Shown here: one piece after another, positions 17,817-27,595 of the stretch
Position numbering within the stretch: the first letter of the stretch is position 1
Layout of the letters: each line of letters begins with the position of its first letter
Source of the DNA: Leptospiraceae bacterium
GTDB lineage: Bacteria > Spirochaetota > Leptospiria > Leptospirales > Leptospiraceae
Direction: 5' to 3'
NCBI GenBank assembly: GCA_022402465.1
Contig: JAKRSH010000024.1
Location: forward strand, 1 to 64,000
DNA length: 64,000 nt
Notes under the pieces: model-generated
Databases searched by the model: none
What the model was told of the DNA's origin: nothing
Seen by the model: the letters and a program-made list of their open reading frames with translations, nothing else
Translations under genes and position numbers: made by a program

Positions 17817-18620
17817 ATGAATCATAATACAAAAGCTAAGCTAGTATCCTTAGTAGGTGCTGGACCAGGTAATCCAGATCTACTTACGATTCGTGGTTTG
17901 AACCGCATCCAAGCAGCAGAAGTAATTTTATATGATGCACTTTTGGATTCTTCCTTCTTAGAGATCTTTCCCAAGGATGCTTTGATTTTATATGTGGGTA
18001 AAAGATCAGGTATGCACTCTGCAACCCAAGAAGAAATTAATAATCTACTCATTCATTATGCAAGACTTGGGAAGAGAGTTGTTCGACTCAAGGGAGGAGA
18101 TCCTTTTATCTTTGGTCGAGCTGGTGAAGAAATTCTAGCTCTCGCCGAACAAGGTATAGAGTTTGAGGTGATTCCAGGAGTAAGTTCTGTTCAAGCAGGT
18201 GCTGCAGAAGCCCTGATTCCCTTAACCCACCGTGCCATATCTAGACAATTGTTTGTAATGGATGGGCATACAATTCTTCGAGATGGAACAGATTGGAATT
18301 GGTTGATTCATTTTCCTGGAACCATAGCAATACTAATGGGAACTAAAAATATCCAAACTATAGCATCCAAACTCATAGCCCATGGTATGAAGGGTGATAC
18401 TCCAGTTGCTATGGTAGTGGATGCAAGCCTTAAGACCTCAGAAACTTTGTATTCTAATTTAATGCAAATTCAAGAGAAGGGTCTATCTAAGTCTACTGAT
18501 GGGCCAGGAATTATATATATAGGTGAATCCATACGTATATCACAGGATTTAGATCAAAAGAATTTCGAACAAAAGAAAAATTCTTCCAACTTAGATAAAC
18601 TTATTACCAAACTAGAATGA
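17817..18620 (+). CDS. cobA: Uroporphyrinogen-III C-methyltransferase
   Basis: This SAM-dependent enzyme methylates uroporphyrinogen III twice to give precorrin-2, the first step towards siroheme and cobalamin. The 267-residue protein has the typical VGAGPGNPDLLTIRG at the N-terminus, the YVGKRSG loop, the RLKGGDPFIFGRAGEE motif and the VIPGVSS segment. It is the stand-alone form (also named SumT), without the CysG dehydrogenase domain. It lies 138 bases after cysN and just ahead of sirC, so its main job here is probably to supply siroheme to CysI. Confidence 0.94.
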   Translation: MNHNTKAKLVSLVGAGPGNPDLLTIRGLNRIQAAEVILYDALLDSSFLEIFPKDALILYVGKRSGMHSATQEEINNLLIHYARLGKRVVRLKGGDPFIFGRAGEEILALAEQGIEFEVIPGVSSVQAGAAEALIPLTHRAISRQLFVMDGHTILRDGTDWNWLIHFPGTIAILMGTKNIQTIASKLIAHGMKGDTPVAMVVDASLKTSETLYSNLMQIQEKGLSKSTDGPGIIYIGESIRISQDLDQKNFEQKKNSSNLDKLITKLE

Positions 18621-18683
18621 ATAATTCTTTGCAAACAGGTGCTTTAATTAAATTTTAAAATACTTTATGAAGCCTACAAAATT

Positions 18684-19331
18684 ATGATTGAGCCCCAAGA
18701 CGAATCAAATACGAAACAAAGAGATTCATCTATATCAGAATTAGGTGAAATTATTAAAAAGTATCCAGCTTTCCTCAACTTAGAGGGACGAAATGTACTT
18801 TTAATTGGTGGTGGAAATGTTGCAATGGAGAAACTTCCCAATTTAGTTTTAGCACATGCAAAAGTTACTGTTATCTCACTTCATTTTAATGAAGAATGCC
18901 AAGCTTTCTTGCTAAACCACCCTCAAATTCACAAAGAGCAAAGAGAAATCCAATTTGAGGATTTGGATGGAAGAGATTTAATCTTCTCTGCAACAAACAA
19001 TAAACAATTGAATGCCTCTATGGTTTCTTATGCTAGAGACAAAAAAATTTGGATTAATTCTTGTGATGATCCCACTAATTGCGATTTTTATTCTGCTTCT
19101 GTTTTCGACCGTGGACCAATACGTATTGCTGTCTCGACTGATGGAAGATTTGCAGGACTTGGCTCTCTTGTCAAAAAGATTTTGAATGATTTATTGCCCG
19201 AAGATCATAATACCGAGTGGGAAGATATCTTAGAATTTCGAAATAAACTCAAATCCCAAGAACTAGATCCAGCCAAAAGAAAGAAAATCCTACAAGAACT
19301 ACTGAAAGATTTAGAAGCTAAGTATTTTTAA
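18684..19331 (+). CDS. sirC: Precorrin-2 dehydrogenase / sirohydrochlorin ferrochelatase-like
   Basis: This 215-residue protein matches the N-terminal part of CysG and yeast Met8p, which oxidise precorrin-2 to sirohydrochlorin with NAD and may insert iron. It opens with FLNLEGRNVLLIGGGNVAMEK, whose GGGNVA is the nucleotide-binding loop, followed by SATNNKQLN and NSCDDPTNCDFYSAS, the active-site region. No methyltransferase domain is attached; cobA next door provides that. Whether it also has chelatase activity cannot be judged. No good ribosome site precedes the ATG at 18684. Confidence 0.88.
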   Translation: MIEPQDESNTKQRDSSISELGEIIKKYPAFLNLEGRNVLLIGGGNVAMEKLPNLVLAHAKVTVISLHFNEECQAFLLNHPQIHKEQREIQFEDLDGRDLIFSATNNKQLNASMVSYARDKKIWINSCDDPTNCDFYSASVFDRGPIRIAVSTDGRFAGLGSLVKKILNDLLPEDHNTEWEDILEFRNKLKSQELDPAKRKKILQELLKDLEAKYF

Positions 19332-19566
19332 TCACTTAGACATTAGCTATTTTCTAGAAAAGGGATATTTGGGGCAATTAGCATCAACCTATCTCTATCA
19401 TTACTTTTAGTTTACTTTATTTAATTTAAAAGGAGAGAAAATGAAAAGCTTTCAATGATTAATTTAATAATTTATTGAATATTTTAACAAAAACAGTAAA
19501 TAATTTCTTGCAATAATCAAGGTTTTATGAAATATACTTATACCTATCTTGTTATAAATTATACAA

Positions 19567-20958
19567 ATGATAAATATTAAATTATGTATTCAAAAGTTTG
19601 TTCTTCCTTGGATTCTTTTGTTTTTTGTTACAAATTGTATCTTATTCAAAGAAAGTGAATTGGATACAGACTCTTCCTTATTGGAAACATTATTTACACT
19701 TAGAATCATTCAATCTGCCTCAATTTCGATTAGTCCAACTCCTGCCCATTATATAAATCCTCAATACATTACAATGACAGCAGCCTCTGGCACAAAGATC
19801 TATTTCACAGTCGATGGTTCTGAGCCAACTTCAAGTTCAAATGAGTATTTAGAACCCATTCATATTTGGAAATTAGCAGGAGCTCAAATCACAGCAGTAG
19901 CTATTAAAAATGGATATATCTTAGCTAGAACTTCTCAGCTTGACTATTATAGCTATCCAATTCTCAAGACAGGTAAGACACAATGTTTTGATCAAGCTGG
20001 AGCAGGTATTACTTGTGCGAACTCAGGTCAAGATGGGGAATACAAAAATGGAGTAGCGAGAAATTTCACAGGTCCCATCGCAAATGCTAAATACCCAAAT
20101 GATTATATTACAACAGATGAATCTACTGGTATTATTTGGAAATCCTGTACTCAAGGTCAATCTGGTGCAAATTGTACGGGTTCCAGTACAACCCAAGATT
20201 GGAATTCAGCACAAACCGGACCGAATGGATGTTCCTCATTAAACTCGGCTAATGCCGGGGAAGGCTATGCAGGTAGAAAAGATTGGCGCCTACCTAAAAT
20301 TGATGAACTCAGAACTTTAATAGATTACAGTGGTCAGAATTTAAATAATACTATTCCAAGAACTTTTGCCTCAGCCTTTCCAAATACTCCATCGGGTGCA
20401 GGAAATATAGGTACATTTTGGACTATAACTCAATCGGTAAGTGGTTTCTTTCCATTTAATGTTTCATTTTCTACAACTTTAACAGACTTTAATTCCATTA
20501 CTCCAGCTAGCTTATTGAATGTCCGTTGTGTTGCTGGTTTTCCTTCTCTTCGTTCCTTTCGATACACCGACAATGGAAATCTTACTGTAATAGACCACAA
20601 AACAAGAATGAGTTGGCAGAAATGTACGAATAACCAAACAGGTTCTAATTGTACGGGAACAGCTGGACTATTTTTGTGGGATAATGCTACGAGCTTTTGC
20701 AACTCCTTGAGTTTAAATTCCCAAAAGTGGAGACTCCCCTCTGCAAATGAATTGGAAGATTTTTTTAATTTTATAAGATTCGATGCCAATCCCAGGGTGG
20801 ATCTTTCCATTTTTCCTAATACTCCCGCAGGCCAAGGCTATTGGTCGAGTACTACGTCCACAGAATTGCCAGATTTTAAAATTTCCATTCTTACTAACGG
20901 TAACTATTCAAGTATAGGTGGAAGCAATAATGGATCTCTAAGATGCGTAAGTAATTAA
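19567..20958 (+). CDS. Lipoprotein with a chitobiase C-terminal-like domain and two DUF1566 repeats
   Basis: A 463-residue putative lipoprotein: hydrophobic signal ending in FVTNC with Cys24 as the likely lipidated residue. Residues about 60-115 match the chitobiase/beta-hexosaminidase C-terminal type fold (TAASGTKIYFTVDGSEPT). Two copies of a DUF1566/Lcl-type module follow, each with W-x-K/Q-C..., NCTG and a W-R-L-P-x-x-x-E-L core (about 190-250 and 350-410). DUF1566 proteins are common on the surface of Leptospira and related bacteria; their function is not known. The gene is monocistronic, with 235 bases of AT-rich DNA ahead of it. Confidence 0.8.
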   Translation: MINIKLCIQKFVLPWILLFFVTNCILFKESELDTDSSLLETLFTLRIIQSASISISPTPAHYINPQYITMTAASGTKIYFTVDGSEPTSSSNEYLEPIHIWKLAGAQITAVAIKNGYILARTSQLDYYSYPILKTGKTQCFDQAGAGITCANSGQDGEYKNGVARNFTGPIANAKYPNDYITTDESTGIIWKSCTQGQSGANCTGSSTTQDWNSAQTGPNGCSSLNSANAGEGYAGRKDWRLPKIDELRTLIDYSGQNLNNTIPRTFASAFPNTPSGAGNIGTFWTITQSVSGFFPFNVSFSTTLTDFNSITPASLLNVRCVAGFPSLRSFRYTDNGNLTVIDHKTRMSWQKCTNNQTGSNCTGTAGLFLWDNATSFCNSLSLNSQKWRLPSANELEDFFNFIRFDANPRVDLSIFPNTPAGQGYWSSTTSTELPDFKISILTNGNYSSIGGSNNGSLRCVSN

Positions 20959-21001
20959 AAAAAATCTGGATAAAGCTTGGAGCATTTAAAAAATAGAATA
21001 T

Positions 21002-21715
21002 ATGCAGATGCTTTTTCTAAAAAAGTTGAAACTCGAACTTTCCATTCCTTACTTTTTTCTTTTTATGAGTTTATTTTTTATGACTCATTGTTCCGAACCA
21101 AGTCCCAGTTCTGATTCCAAAATACCTTCCGAAGATGTCTCGGGTTTATCTGATGCTACTTCAAAACCAACCATTGTCTTCTTCGGTGACAGTCTCACAG
21201 CTGGTTTAGGACTTCCTTCCCAGGATTATGCCTGGCCAAGCTTAGTAGAAAAAAAATTACTAGAAGAGGGTATCAAAGTACAGGCAATCAATGCTGGGCT
21301 TTCTGGTGATACGAGTTCTGGTGGTTTGTCTAGAATTGATTGGGCTCTTCGCAATCAAATCTCAATCTTTGTTTTAGAGTTAGGTGCCAATGACATGATG
21401 CGAGCAGTGAAAGTTTCTTTAATCAAAAGCAATTTAAAGCAGATCATTCAGAAGGTTAGGGCAAAGAATCCTGAGTCTAAGATTTTACTTATAGGAATGA
21501 GAACCTTTCCAAACTTAGGAAAAACATATCGTAAGGAATTTGATGCCATTTACTCCGAAATAGCCAAGGAAGAAAAAGTTGACCTACTGCCTTTTCTACT
21601 CGAAGGGGTAGCTGGTGAAAGAAAGCTAAATCAGGCAGATGGTATCCATCCGACCAGTGAAGGTCACGAAATTTTGGCTGAAACAGTATATCCTTATATT
21701 CGAAAGATGCTATAG
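21002..21715 (+). CDS. SGNH-hydrolase lipoprotein, TesA-like esterase
   Basis: A 237-residue exported esterase/lysophospholipase of the GDSL type. A signal segment ends in FFMTHC, with Cys30 the likely lipid attachment site, followed by a Ser/Pro-rich spacer. Catalytic blocks are clear: FFGDSLTAGLGLP (serine), NAGLSGDTSSGG, LELGANDM and ADGIHPTSEGH (Asp-His). These match TesA/arylesterases more closely than plant-type GDSL lipases. It follows the DUF1566 lipoprotein by 43 bases and may share its transcript. Substrate is not predictable beyond short acyl or phospholipid esters. Confidence 0.87.
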   Translation: MQMLFLKKLKLELSIPYFFLFMSLFFMTHCSEPSPSSDSKIPSEDVSGLSDATSKPTIVFFGDSLTAGLGLPSQDYAWPSLVEKKLLEEGIKVQAINAGLSGDTSSGGLSRIDWALRNQISIFVLELGANDMMRAVKVSLIKSNLKQIIQKVRAKNPESKILLIGMRTFPNLGKTYRKEFDAIYSEIAKEEKVDLLPFLLEGVAGERKLNQADGIHPTSEGHEILAETVYPYIRKML

Positions 21716-21726
21716 GATTTCCTTTC

Positions 21727-22029
21727 TCATAATCTCCATTTCCCTGGTCTTGATAGATTGTTGTATCTTGATTTTGGAACATAAAGTGGATTGTGTTGCC
21801 TAGGGGGCTGGTTTGTTCGGAAGGAATTCATGTGATTTCTTTGGTTGTATTGGTTCCAATAGTTACGATCTGTTCGGTAATTTTGGTAGTAGCCTGATTG
21901 ACAGGGGTACTTGTTATCGTAGTAGGTATTGCACTCATTTTGTCTATTGCCACTCAAACTTACACATTGTGGAATCAGAAAAATCAAACTAGTTGCTAAA
22001 ATAATTTTAATACTCATAATCTTTTTCAT
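21727..22029 (-). CDS. Small Asn/Tyr/Arg-rich putative lipoprotein
   Basis: A 100-residue protein with a clean signal peptide (MKKIMSIKIILATS...) ending in LIPQC, so Cys22 is probably lipidated. The mature part is unusually rich in Asn, Tyr, Arg and Gln and has two more cysteines (near 33 and 43). No domain is recognised. It is convergent with the esterase gene 11 bases away. Low-complexity composition and small size make the function unreadable. Confidence 0.6.
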   Translation of the reverse strand: MKKIMSIKIILATSLIFLIPQCVSLSGNRQNECNTYYDNKYPCQSGYYQNYRTDRNYWNQYNQRNHMNSFRTNQPPRQHNPLYVPKSRYNNLSRPGKWRL

Positions 22030-22195
22030 AGATAATATTCTATCTCATTGATTTAGTAAGTCTATAGGAGAATTCCGCAATGCGGTAAATACCTAAGCAT
22101 GCTGTAAAAAAACTTAGCATTCTCTTTCAAAAATCACCAGAAATCCCTTTACACAGCTATTCCCTAAAAAATCATGTCAATAGCTTTAAGCTCAT

Positions 22196-22267
22196 GCGGG
22201 AATAGCTCAGTGGTAGAGCATCTCCTTGCCAAGGAGAGGGTCGCGGGTTCGAATCCCGTTTCCCGCT
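22196..22267 (+). tRNA. tRNA-Gly (anticodon GCC)
   Basis: A 72-base cloverleaf: acceptor arms GCGGGAA and TTCCCGC, D-arm GCTCAGTGGTAGAGC, anticodon loop TTGCCAA with GCC for glycine, and T-arm GCGGGTTCGAATCCCGT. The discriminator is T and CCA is not encoded. It lies 100 bases ahead of tig; a TTTT tract follows directly. Confidence 0.96.
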
Positions 22268-22367
22268 TTTTAAGACCGCATAAAATCAAGGCAAATTGGA
22301 ATGGGATTTTTCTTACAGAAATTTTTCAGTTTTTGCCTAAATCACAACGCCAAACCGGAACAATACT

Positions 22368-23717
22368 ATGGAATACTCTACAAAAAAAAATAAAAACGCA
22401 ACTGTCGATCTAACTGTTCATTTTACTGCAGAAGAATTGGAACAGGGCTTTCAGAAAGCTTATGAAAAAGCCCGCCACAAAGCAAAAGTGCCTGGCTTTA
22501 GAGTGGGAAAGGCTCCTCTGAAAACGGTTGAAAAACTGCTTGGTGATTCTGTAGCGGAAGATGCTATTAATTTTTCACTCAATGAAGGGATAATAGAATT
22601 CTTCCCTAAACTAGATCCAAAACCTTTTCGCATGCCCAAGTTCAATGTGGACACCTTTGATAGAACTAAGGGATTCACGGCAAAAACTGTTTATCTTACT
22701 TACCCTGAGGTTACTCTTCCCAAAATAAAAAAAGTAAAGATAGAGCCCTACCAAGTGACTCCAAGCAGTGCCGACATACAGAAAGAATTAGAAGCCATTC
22801 AGAAAAATATGGCGAGAAATGTTCTGAAAGAAGAAGGGGAAGTTCTACAAACTGGAAACCTTATAGAGATGAGCTATAAATTTTCTTTAGAGGGATCAGA
22901 GCTCCCTGTAGAATCCACAAATGGCAAATACCAAATTGGCGATGAGAGAAATCCACAAGGTTTTGATGAGAAAATTCTTGGTATGAAAGTCGGTGAGACT
23001 AGAACCTTTTTATATACCTATCCTTCCGATTTTCCAATCTCACCTGAATCAGCTGGTAAGACCTACCAATATGAAATTACTTGCACAGCGGCTTACAACG
23101 TAAATTACCCAGCCATTGATGATGATTTTGCAAGCGAGTATGATGGCTCCGAAAATTTGGAAACACTGAAATCAAAATTGCAAGAATCTTTAGCTAAGTC
23201 TTCTACCGAAGAGCTCAAGAAAAAGTCTATGACAGAAATCTATAATAAATTGATTGATGATGCAAAATTCATTATTCCAGATGAGCTTATTGCAGAAGAG
23301 GCAGAATTTGTGTACCAGACTATGTTTGAGCAGTACAAAATTCCTTTCATTAGTATGGAAGATTATGCAAAAAGTACAAACTCAAGTATAGAAGAAACCA
23401 AGGAGAAATTCACCTCCATGGGGCTCAAAAGATTGCAAGGGTACTTCCTAAGACAAAAGATAGCTGAAGAAGAAAAAATATCTGTTCCAGAAGAGGAACT
23501 CAAACAAAAACTAGAGGACGTAGCCAAAGTCTATGGCCAGACCTATGAGGCTTTTCTTCAAAGTTTGCAAAAAGACGGTCGATTGGGAACAATTCAGGAG
23601 AATATTCTGATGGAAAAGGTCGATAATTTTGTATACGAATCAGTTGAGAAGAAAAATCCCAAGGTGATTAACCTAGAGGAAGCGTCCAAGATATTGAACG
23701 GGGAGAAACAAGTATAA
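22368..23717 (+). CDS. tig: Trigger factor (ribosome-associated chaperone)
   Basis: Trigger factor binds at the ribosome exit tunnel and shields new chains. The 449-residue protein has the N-terminal ribosome-binding signature GFRVGKAPL, a central FKBP-type domain (about 155-240, with [21 protein letters not shown]), and the long helical C-terminal chaperone arms. The stop overlaps the clpP start by one base. The tig-clpP-clpX order is the classical arrangement and ties folding to regulated proteolysis. Confidence 0.96.
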   Translation: MEYSTKKNKNATVDLTVHFTAEELEQGFQKAYEKARHKAKVPGFRVGKAPLKTVEKLLGDSVAEDAINFSLNEGIIEFFPKLDPKPFRMPKFNVDTFDRTKGFTAKTVYLTYPEVTLPKIKKVKIEPYQVTPSSADIQKELEAIQKNMARNVLKEEGEVLQTGNLIEMSYKFSLEGSELPVESTNGKYQIGDERNPQGFDEKILGMKVGETRTFLYTYPSDFPISPESAGKTYQYEITCTAAYNVNYPAIDDDFASEYDGSENLETLKSKLQESLAKSSTEELKKKSMTEIYNKLIDDAKFIIPDELIAEEAEFVYQTMFEQYKIPFISMEDYAKSTNSSIEETKEKFTSMGLKRLQGYFLRQKIAEEEKISVPEEELKQKLEDVAKVYGQTYEAFLQSLQKDGRLGTIQENILMEKVDNFVYESVEKKNPKVINLEEASKILNGEKQV

Positions 23718-24307
23718 TGACATTAATGCCATACGTAATTGAACAAACAAGTCGCGGTGAAAGACAATACGATATCTTTTCAAGATTGTTGAAGGATAGA
23801 ATTATTTTCCTAGGATCTGGAATCGATGAAACCTATGCAAATGTGATCACAGCGCAGATGCTTTTTCTGGAAGCAGAAAATCCTGACAGAGATATCTATC
23901 TATACATCAATTCCCCAGGTGGTTATGTGAGTGCAGGTATGGCTATTTACGATACTATGCAATACATTAAACCAGAGGTTCGCACACTTTGCATAGGACA
24001 GGCATCATCTATGGCTGCCTTGCTGTTAGCGGGTGGTGCTCACGGCAAAAGATCGGCACTTCCTAATTCAAGAATCATGCTTCACCAGCCCTTTGGTGGA
24101 GCTACAGGCCAAGCCAGTGATATAGAGATTTCTGCCAAAGAAATTATCAAAACTAAAGAAACATTGATCAATATTTACGAAAAACATACAGGTAAAACTG
24201 CCGACCAGATCAGAAAAGATACAGAGAGAAATTTTTTCATGAGCGCGGAAGAAGCAAAGGCATACGGAGTCATCGACAATGTAATTGCTGACCGCAAGAA
24301 AGCCTAA
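23717..24307 (+). CDS. clpP: ATP-dependent Clp protease proteolytic subunit
   Basis: ClpP forms the two-ring serine protease chamber used with ClpX. The 196-residue protein has the nucleophile Ser98 in GQASSMA, His123 in MLHQPFGG, and the [19 protein letters not shown] segment, all at family spacing. It overlaps tig by one base. A stable hairpin begins at its stop codon, ahead of clpX, and may reduce clpX expression relative to clpP. Confidence 0.97.
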   Translation: MTLMPYVIEQTSRGERQYDIFSRLLKDRIIFLGSGIDETYANVITAQMLFLEAENPDRDIYLYINSPGGYVSAGMAIYDTMQYIKPEVRTLCIGQASSMAALLLAGGAHGKRSALPNSRIMLHQPFGGATGQASDIEISAKEIIKTKETLINIYEKHTGKTADQIRKDTERNFFMSAEEAKAYGVIDNVIADRKKA

Positions 24308-24329
24308 CAGATTGCTCCTGTTAGGTTTT
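24303..24329 (+). terminator. Intrinsic terminator or attenuator between clpP and clpX
   Basis: CCTAACAG (24303-24310) and CTGTTAGG (24318-24325) form a perfect 8-bp stem with a seven-base loop, followed by TTTT. The stem includes the clpP stop codon, so ribosomes ending clpP would cover it. It ends five bases before the clpX ribosome site AGGAGG. The short T tract suggests partial rather than complete termination. Confidence 0.65.
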
Positions 24330-24339
24330 AGGAGGTTGA

Positions 24340-25602
24340 ATGAGTAAAAAGGTAGCTCCGACTAAGGAGAAATTACATTGTTCTTTCTGTGGAAAGGCAC
24401 AAGATGAAGTTCGTAGATTGGTTGCTGGTCCAGGTGTTTACATTTGTGACGAGTGTATTTCTCTTTGTAATGAAATCATAGCCGAAGAACCTGCAACAAC
24501 AGATAAACCAGTCGTTGTTGGAGATATTCCGAAACCAGTTGAAATCAAAAAAATACTAGATCAATATGTGATAGGCCAAGACCGAGCGAAACGTGCTCTA
24601 TCTGTTGCTGTCTACAACCACTACAAAAGAATTTACTTCAATGATAAGAAACAAGAAGTTGAATTAGAGAAATCGAATATTCTTCTCGTTGGTCCTACTG
24701 GTTCCGGTAAGACTCTCATGGCTCAGACACTTGCTAGAATTCTTAAAGTACCTTTTGCGATTGTAGATGCAACCGCATTAACAGAAGCAGGTTATGTTGG
24801 CGAAGATGTAGAAAATATCATTCTAAAGCTCATACAAAATGCGGATAATGATATCAAAAAGGCAGAACTTGGAATCATTTACATAGATGAAATTGATAAG
24901 ATTACACGTAAATCAGATTCAGCCTCCATCACAAGAGATGTAAGTGGAGAAGGTGTACAGCAAGCCTTATTGAAAATCATAGAAGGAACTGTAGCTAATG
25001 TTCCACCCCAAGGTGGAAGAAAGCACCCTCACCAAGAATACATCACTATAGATACCAAGAATATCTTATTCATCTGTGGTGGAGCCTTTGTAGGATTAGA
25101 TGGTATCATTAAGAATCGAGTAGGTGCTAAGACAATAGGCTTTACTCATGAAGATTCTAAACCTAAGAAATATGAAGAGCAAGATGAATCGATTATCCAC
25201 CAGGTGATTCCAGATGATCTTTTGAAATTTGGTTTGATTCCTGAATTTGTTGGAAGACTTCCAATTATGGCAACTCTGGATGAACTCACTTTGGAATCTT
25301 TGAAATCTATTTTCTGTGAACCTAAGAATGCTATCATGAAACAATACATCAAAATGTTTGAGCTTGAGAATGTTCGTTTGAAATTTACAGATGATGCTAT
25401 TTCTGTTATCGCTGAAGAAGCGATCAAAAGAGAATCGGGAGCACGTGGTCTAAGAGCAATAGTTGAAGATACTATGATGGACCTCATGTTTCATATTCCT
25501 TCTCGAAAAGATGTTTTCGAGGTTGTAGTTACTGGGGAAGTGATTCGTAAGGAAGAATCACCCTTGGTGATTTTGAAAGGCGATATTGAAAAGATTGCTT
25601 AG
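24340..25602 (+). CDS. clpX: ATP-dependent Clp protease ATPase subunit
   Basis: ClpX unfolds proteins and feeds them to ClpP. The 420-residue protein has the N-terminal zinc-binding domain (C14, C17, C36, C39), Walker A GPTGSGKT at 118-125, Walker [11 protein letters not shown], the pore loop region GYVGEDVE, sensor motifs and the C-terminal small domain with [17 protein letters not shown] lies five bases before the ATG. It is separated from clpP by the hairpin at 24303-24329. Confidence 0.97.
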   Translation: MSKKVAPTKEKLHCSFCGKAQDEVRRLVAGPGVYICDECISLCNEIIAEEPATTDKPVVVGDIPKPVEIKKILDQYVIGQDRAKRALSVAVYNHYKRIYFNDKKQEVELEKSNILLVGPTGSGKTLMAQTLARILKVPFAIVDATALTEAGYVGEDVENIILKLIQNADNDIKKAELGIIYIDEIDKITRKSDSASITRDVSGEGVQQALLKIIEGTVANVPPQGGRKHPHQEYITIDTKNILFICGGAFVGLDGIIKNRVGAKTIGFTHEDSKPKKYEEQDESIIHQVIPDDLLKFGLIPEFVGRLPIMATLDELTLESLKSIFCEPKNAIMKQYIKMFELENVRLKFTDDAISVIAEEAIKRESGARGLRAIVEDTMMDLMFHIPSRKDVFEVVVTGEVIRKEESPLVILKGDIEKIA

Positions 25603-25637
25603 ACAAAGATTCTAAACTGTGATTTAAGAAATTAAAT

Positions 25638-25663
25638 AAGACCTTTCTTAGCGGAAAGGTCTT
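25638..25663. terminator. Bidirectional terminator between convergent clpX and the phosphatase-like gene
   Basis: AAGACCTTTC and GAAAGGTCTT form a perfect 10-bp stem with a six-base loop. The loop holds the stop codon of the minus-strand gene, and one arm encodes its last residues. AT-rich tracts lie on the clpX side. It probably ends both transcripts. Confidence 0.65.
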
Positions 25664-26781
25664 CGTATAGCAATAATTCCTAGGTCCTCTAGGGATTTCT
25701 TTCCGTATTTTCCAAGAACCCACTTGGCTATGGAAATACTAGTTTCCCTTGAATTGCTTGTCCTATATTTTCTTTCAGAAAGCTCTCTTTTTAAAGAACT
25801 AATAAAAGAAAATCTGTTGATTGCATGTTTACTTGTAATTTGATCTGACAAAAGAACAAAGGTCTCGCCTTCTTCTAGTTGTTCTTTGAATATCTCAGAA
25901 GTTAGATTCAAGGCTTCTCCACCAAATGGAACATGTAGATTGGATCCAGACTCCAATTCGCGGACATTCTGTTCGTTGATAATATATCCCGAGCTTAACT
26001 TCCAAGATGTATAAGAAAGTTCTCCTGTCATTGAATGATAATCGAAGATAAAGGCATTTAAAAGGGAGGTCGGATTTAATTCTATAGAAAGTATCAAGTC
26101 TTTCAATTGAATTTGGTGGGAATTCTTGGAAGCGGCTTCTGCTAGGGTCATAATACCATGTAGTCTAGCTTTATATGAATTTTCATTGATACCTGACTGT
26201 TCAAATCCTGCCATTATACCTAGGCAACCATTAGCATTTGGTACTATATTAAAATAGTCCATATTAGGATTTTTAGATTTACTTGGAAAGACTGAAGCAT
26301 CAATTCGTTTCATCTTCTTCAATTGAATATTAGAATAGGTAGATTGAATATTAGATGCTAGATTGCGTAAATCGTTTTGGTGGTGTTCAAAGGCTGAGAT
26401 TTCAGCATTTTCTCTTTCTTGAAAAATAGTGAGCTTCAAACTTCTAGCAAGGTCACCCAGTTCATCATTAGCCGTAAAATCGTTGTTACTCTCTGAATCA
26501 TGATTCCAATTTTGTAATATAACAATAAGATTATTTAAACTATCATAGAATAGATTAAAGGAAAAGGCTGTGATGATAGCGATGAGAACAGAAAAACACA
26601 TTCCAAAAGCCAATCGAATTCCCCTTCGGGAGGATTCAAATCCATCGACATTTTTAAAGATAGCAGCAAAAACTAAGAGATCTTCAATGAGGATAAATGC
26701 CATATAGAATATAATTGAGACAAGAAAAACGAGGATAGTGATTTTGTAACGGAAGGAAAGTTTCTCAAATCTTTGGATCAT
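25648..26781 (-). CDS. Membrane protein with HAMP-like linker and degenerate SpoIIE/PP2C-like domain
   Basis: A 377-residue protein with two N-terminal membrane segments (about 12-34 and 53-77), a HAMP-like linker (about 75-120, with [12 protein letters not shown]) and a helical connector. A domain laid out like SpoIIE/RsbU phosphatases follows from about 155. Landmarks remain ([45 protein letters not shown]), but metal-binding aspartates are missing: the usual GDVSGHG position reads IMAGFEQSG, and the closing Asp-Asp pair reads EDLG. It is probably not an active phosphatase and may sense or scaffold. It overlaps tatC by four bases, so the two are co-transcribed after tatA-tatC. Confidence 0.65.
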   Translation of the reverse strand: MIQRFEKLSFRYKITILVFLVSIIFYMAFILIEDLLVFAAIFKNVDGFESSRRGIRLAFGMCFSVLIAIITAFSFNLFYDSLNNLIVILQNWNHDSESNNDFTANDELGDLARSLKLTIFQERENAEISAFEHHQNDLRNLASNIQSTYSNIQLKKMKRIDASVFPSKSKNPNMDYFNIVPNANGCLGIMAGFEQSGINENSYKARLHGIMTLAEAASKNSHQIQLKDLILSIELNPTSLLNAFIFDYHSMTGELSYTSWKLSSGYIINEQNVRELESGSNLHVPFGGEALNLTSEIFKEQLEEGETFVLLSDQITSKHAINRFSFISSLKRELSERKYRTSNSRETSISIAKWVLGKYGKKSLEDLGIIAIRRPFR

Positions 26782-27542
26782 TTAGAATCACGCTTCTCAA
26801 AGAATTTCATAAGAAGAAGGGAAATTAGGAACAAAAGAACTAAAGGTGCAAAAAGCATAAGCATAGAAATTACATCTGGCCCTGGAGAGAAAACTGCAGA
26901 AAAAACAGATAAGGAAATGATAATTTCTCTCCACCTCCTTCCGAGGAAGGCAGAAGATATGATACCAATCCTTCCTAAAAGAACTAAGACAACTGGAAGT
27001 TGGAAGGAAATACCAAAAACCAAATGAAGGTTGAAGAAAAGATCGTAGTATTCATCAATAGGAAGCTTGGCTTCCACTCCTTCGGGCATCCATGTAACAA
27101 GAAATATGCGAAGAAAATTTTCAAAAACTGTAAGCCAACAAAGTGCGATGCCTGACCAGAAAAGTAAGGTGCTGAATATTATAATTAACAGACCATACCT
27201 TTCTGTTCTTTCATCCAAGGCTGGAGCTACAAAACCCCATAAAATATAAAATAAAAATGGAAACGCAATTAAAATCGAAAGCAAAAAAGCAGTTTTTAAA
27301 TAAATTAAAAATGGAGCCATGAGCTTTATTTGGTAGAATGTTGCCTTAGGATCATCTAAGGCGTGTTTGTAGGGACTTATGAAGTAGGAATGGATTTCGG
27401 CACCGAAGAAGAGTGCAATTATGGTAATTGTAGCTGTAAGTAGAACACCTTTAATCAAACGCTGGCGAAGTTCCTCTAGGTGGTCCCCAAGGGTCATGAA
27501 TTTTTCTCTATCGTCAATTGGTATAGATTTGTTGGTGCTCAT
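26778..27542 (-). CDS. tatC: Sec-independent protein translocase TatC
   Basis: TatC is the twin-arginine signal receptor in the inner membrane. The 254-residue protein has six hydrophobic segments, the cytoplasmic N-terminal motif [11 protein letters not shown], and the FF.PGPDVIS region between the last segments. It follows tatA by about 53 bases and overlaps the phosphatase-like gene, giving a tatA-tatC-x transcript. No separate tatB is seen. Confidence 0.95.
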   Translation of the reverse strand: MSTNKSIPIDDREKFMTLGDHLEELRQRLIKGVLLTATITIIALFFGAEIHSYFISPYKHALDDPKATFYQIKLMAPFLIYLKTAFLLSILIAFPFLFYILWGFVAPALDERTERYGLLIIIFSTLLFWSGIALCWLTVFENFLRIFLVTWMPEGVEAKLPIDEYYDLFFNLHLVFGISFQLPVVLVLLGRIGIISSAFLGRRWREIIISLSVFSAVFSPGPDVISMLMLFAPLVLLFLISLLLMKFFEKRDSK

Positions 27543-27595
27543 TCTTGCTATTAGATCAATTCATAAATCGTGAAAGTCTTAGATTGATTCTTTAA

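Noticed and set aside
22174-22413. An open frame of 79 codons across tRNA-Gly and into tig
   Set aside because: It is read through a clear tRNA gene and out of frame with trigger factor; it has no independent support.
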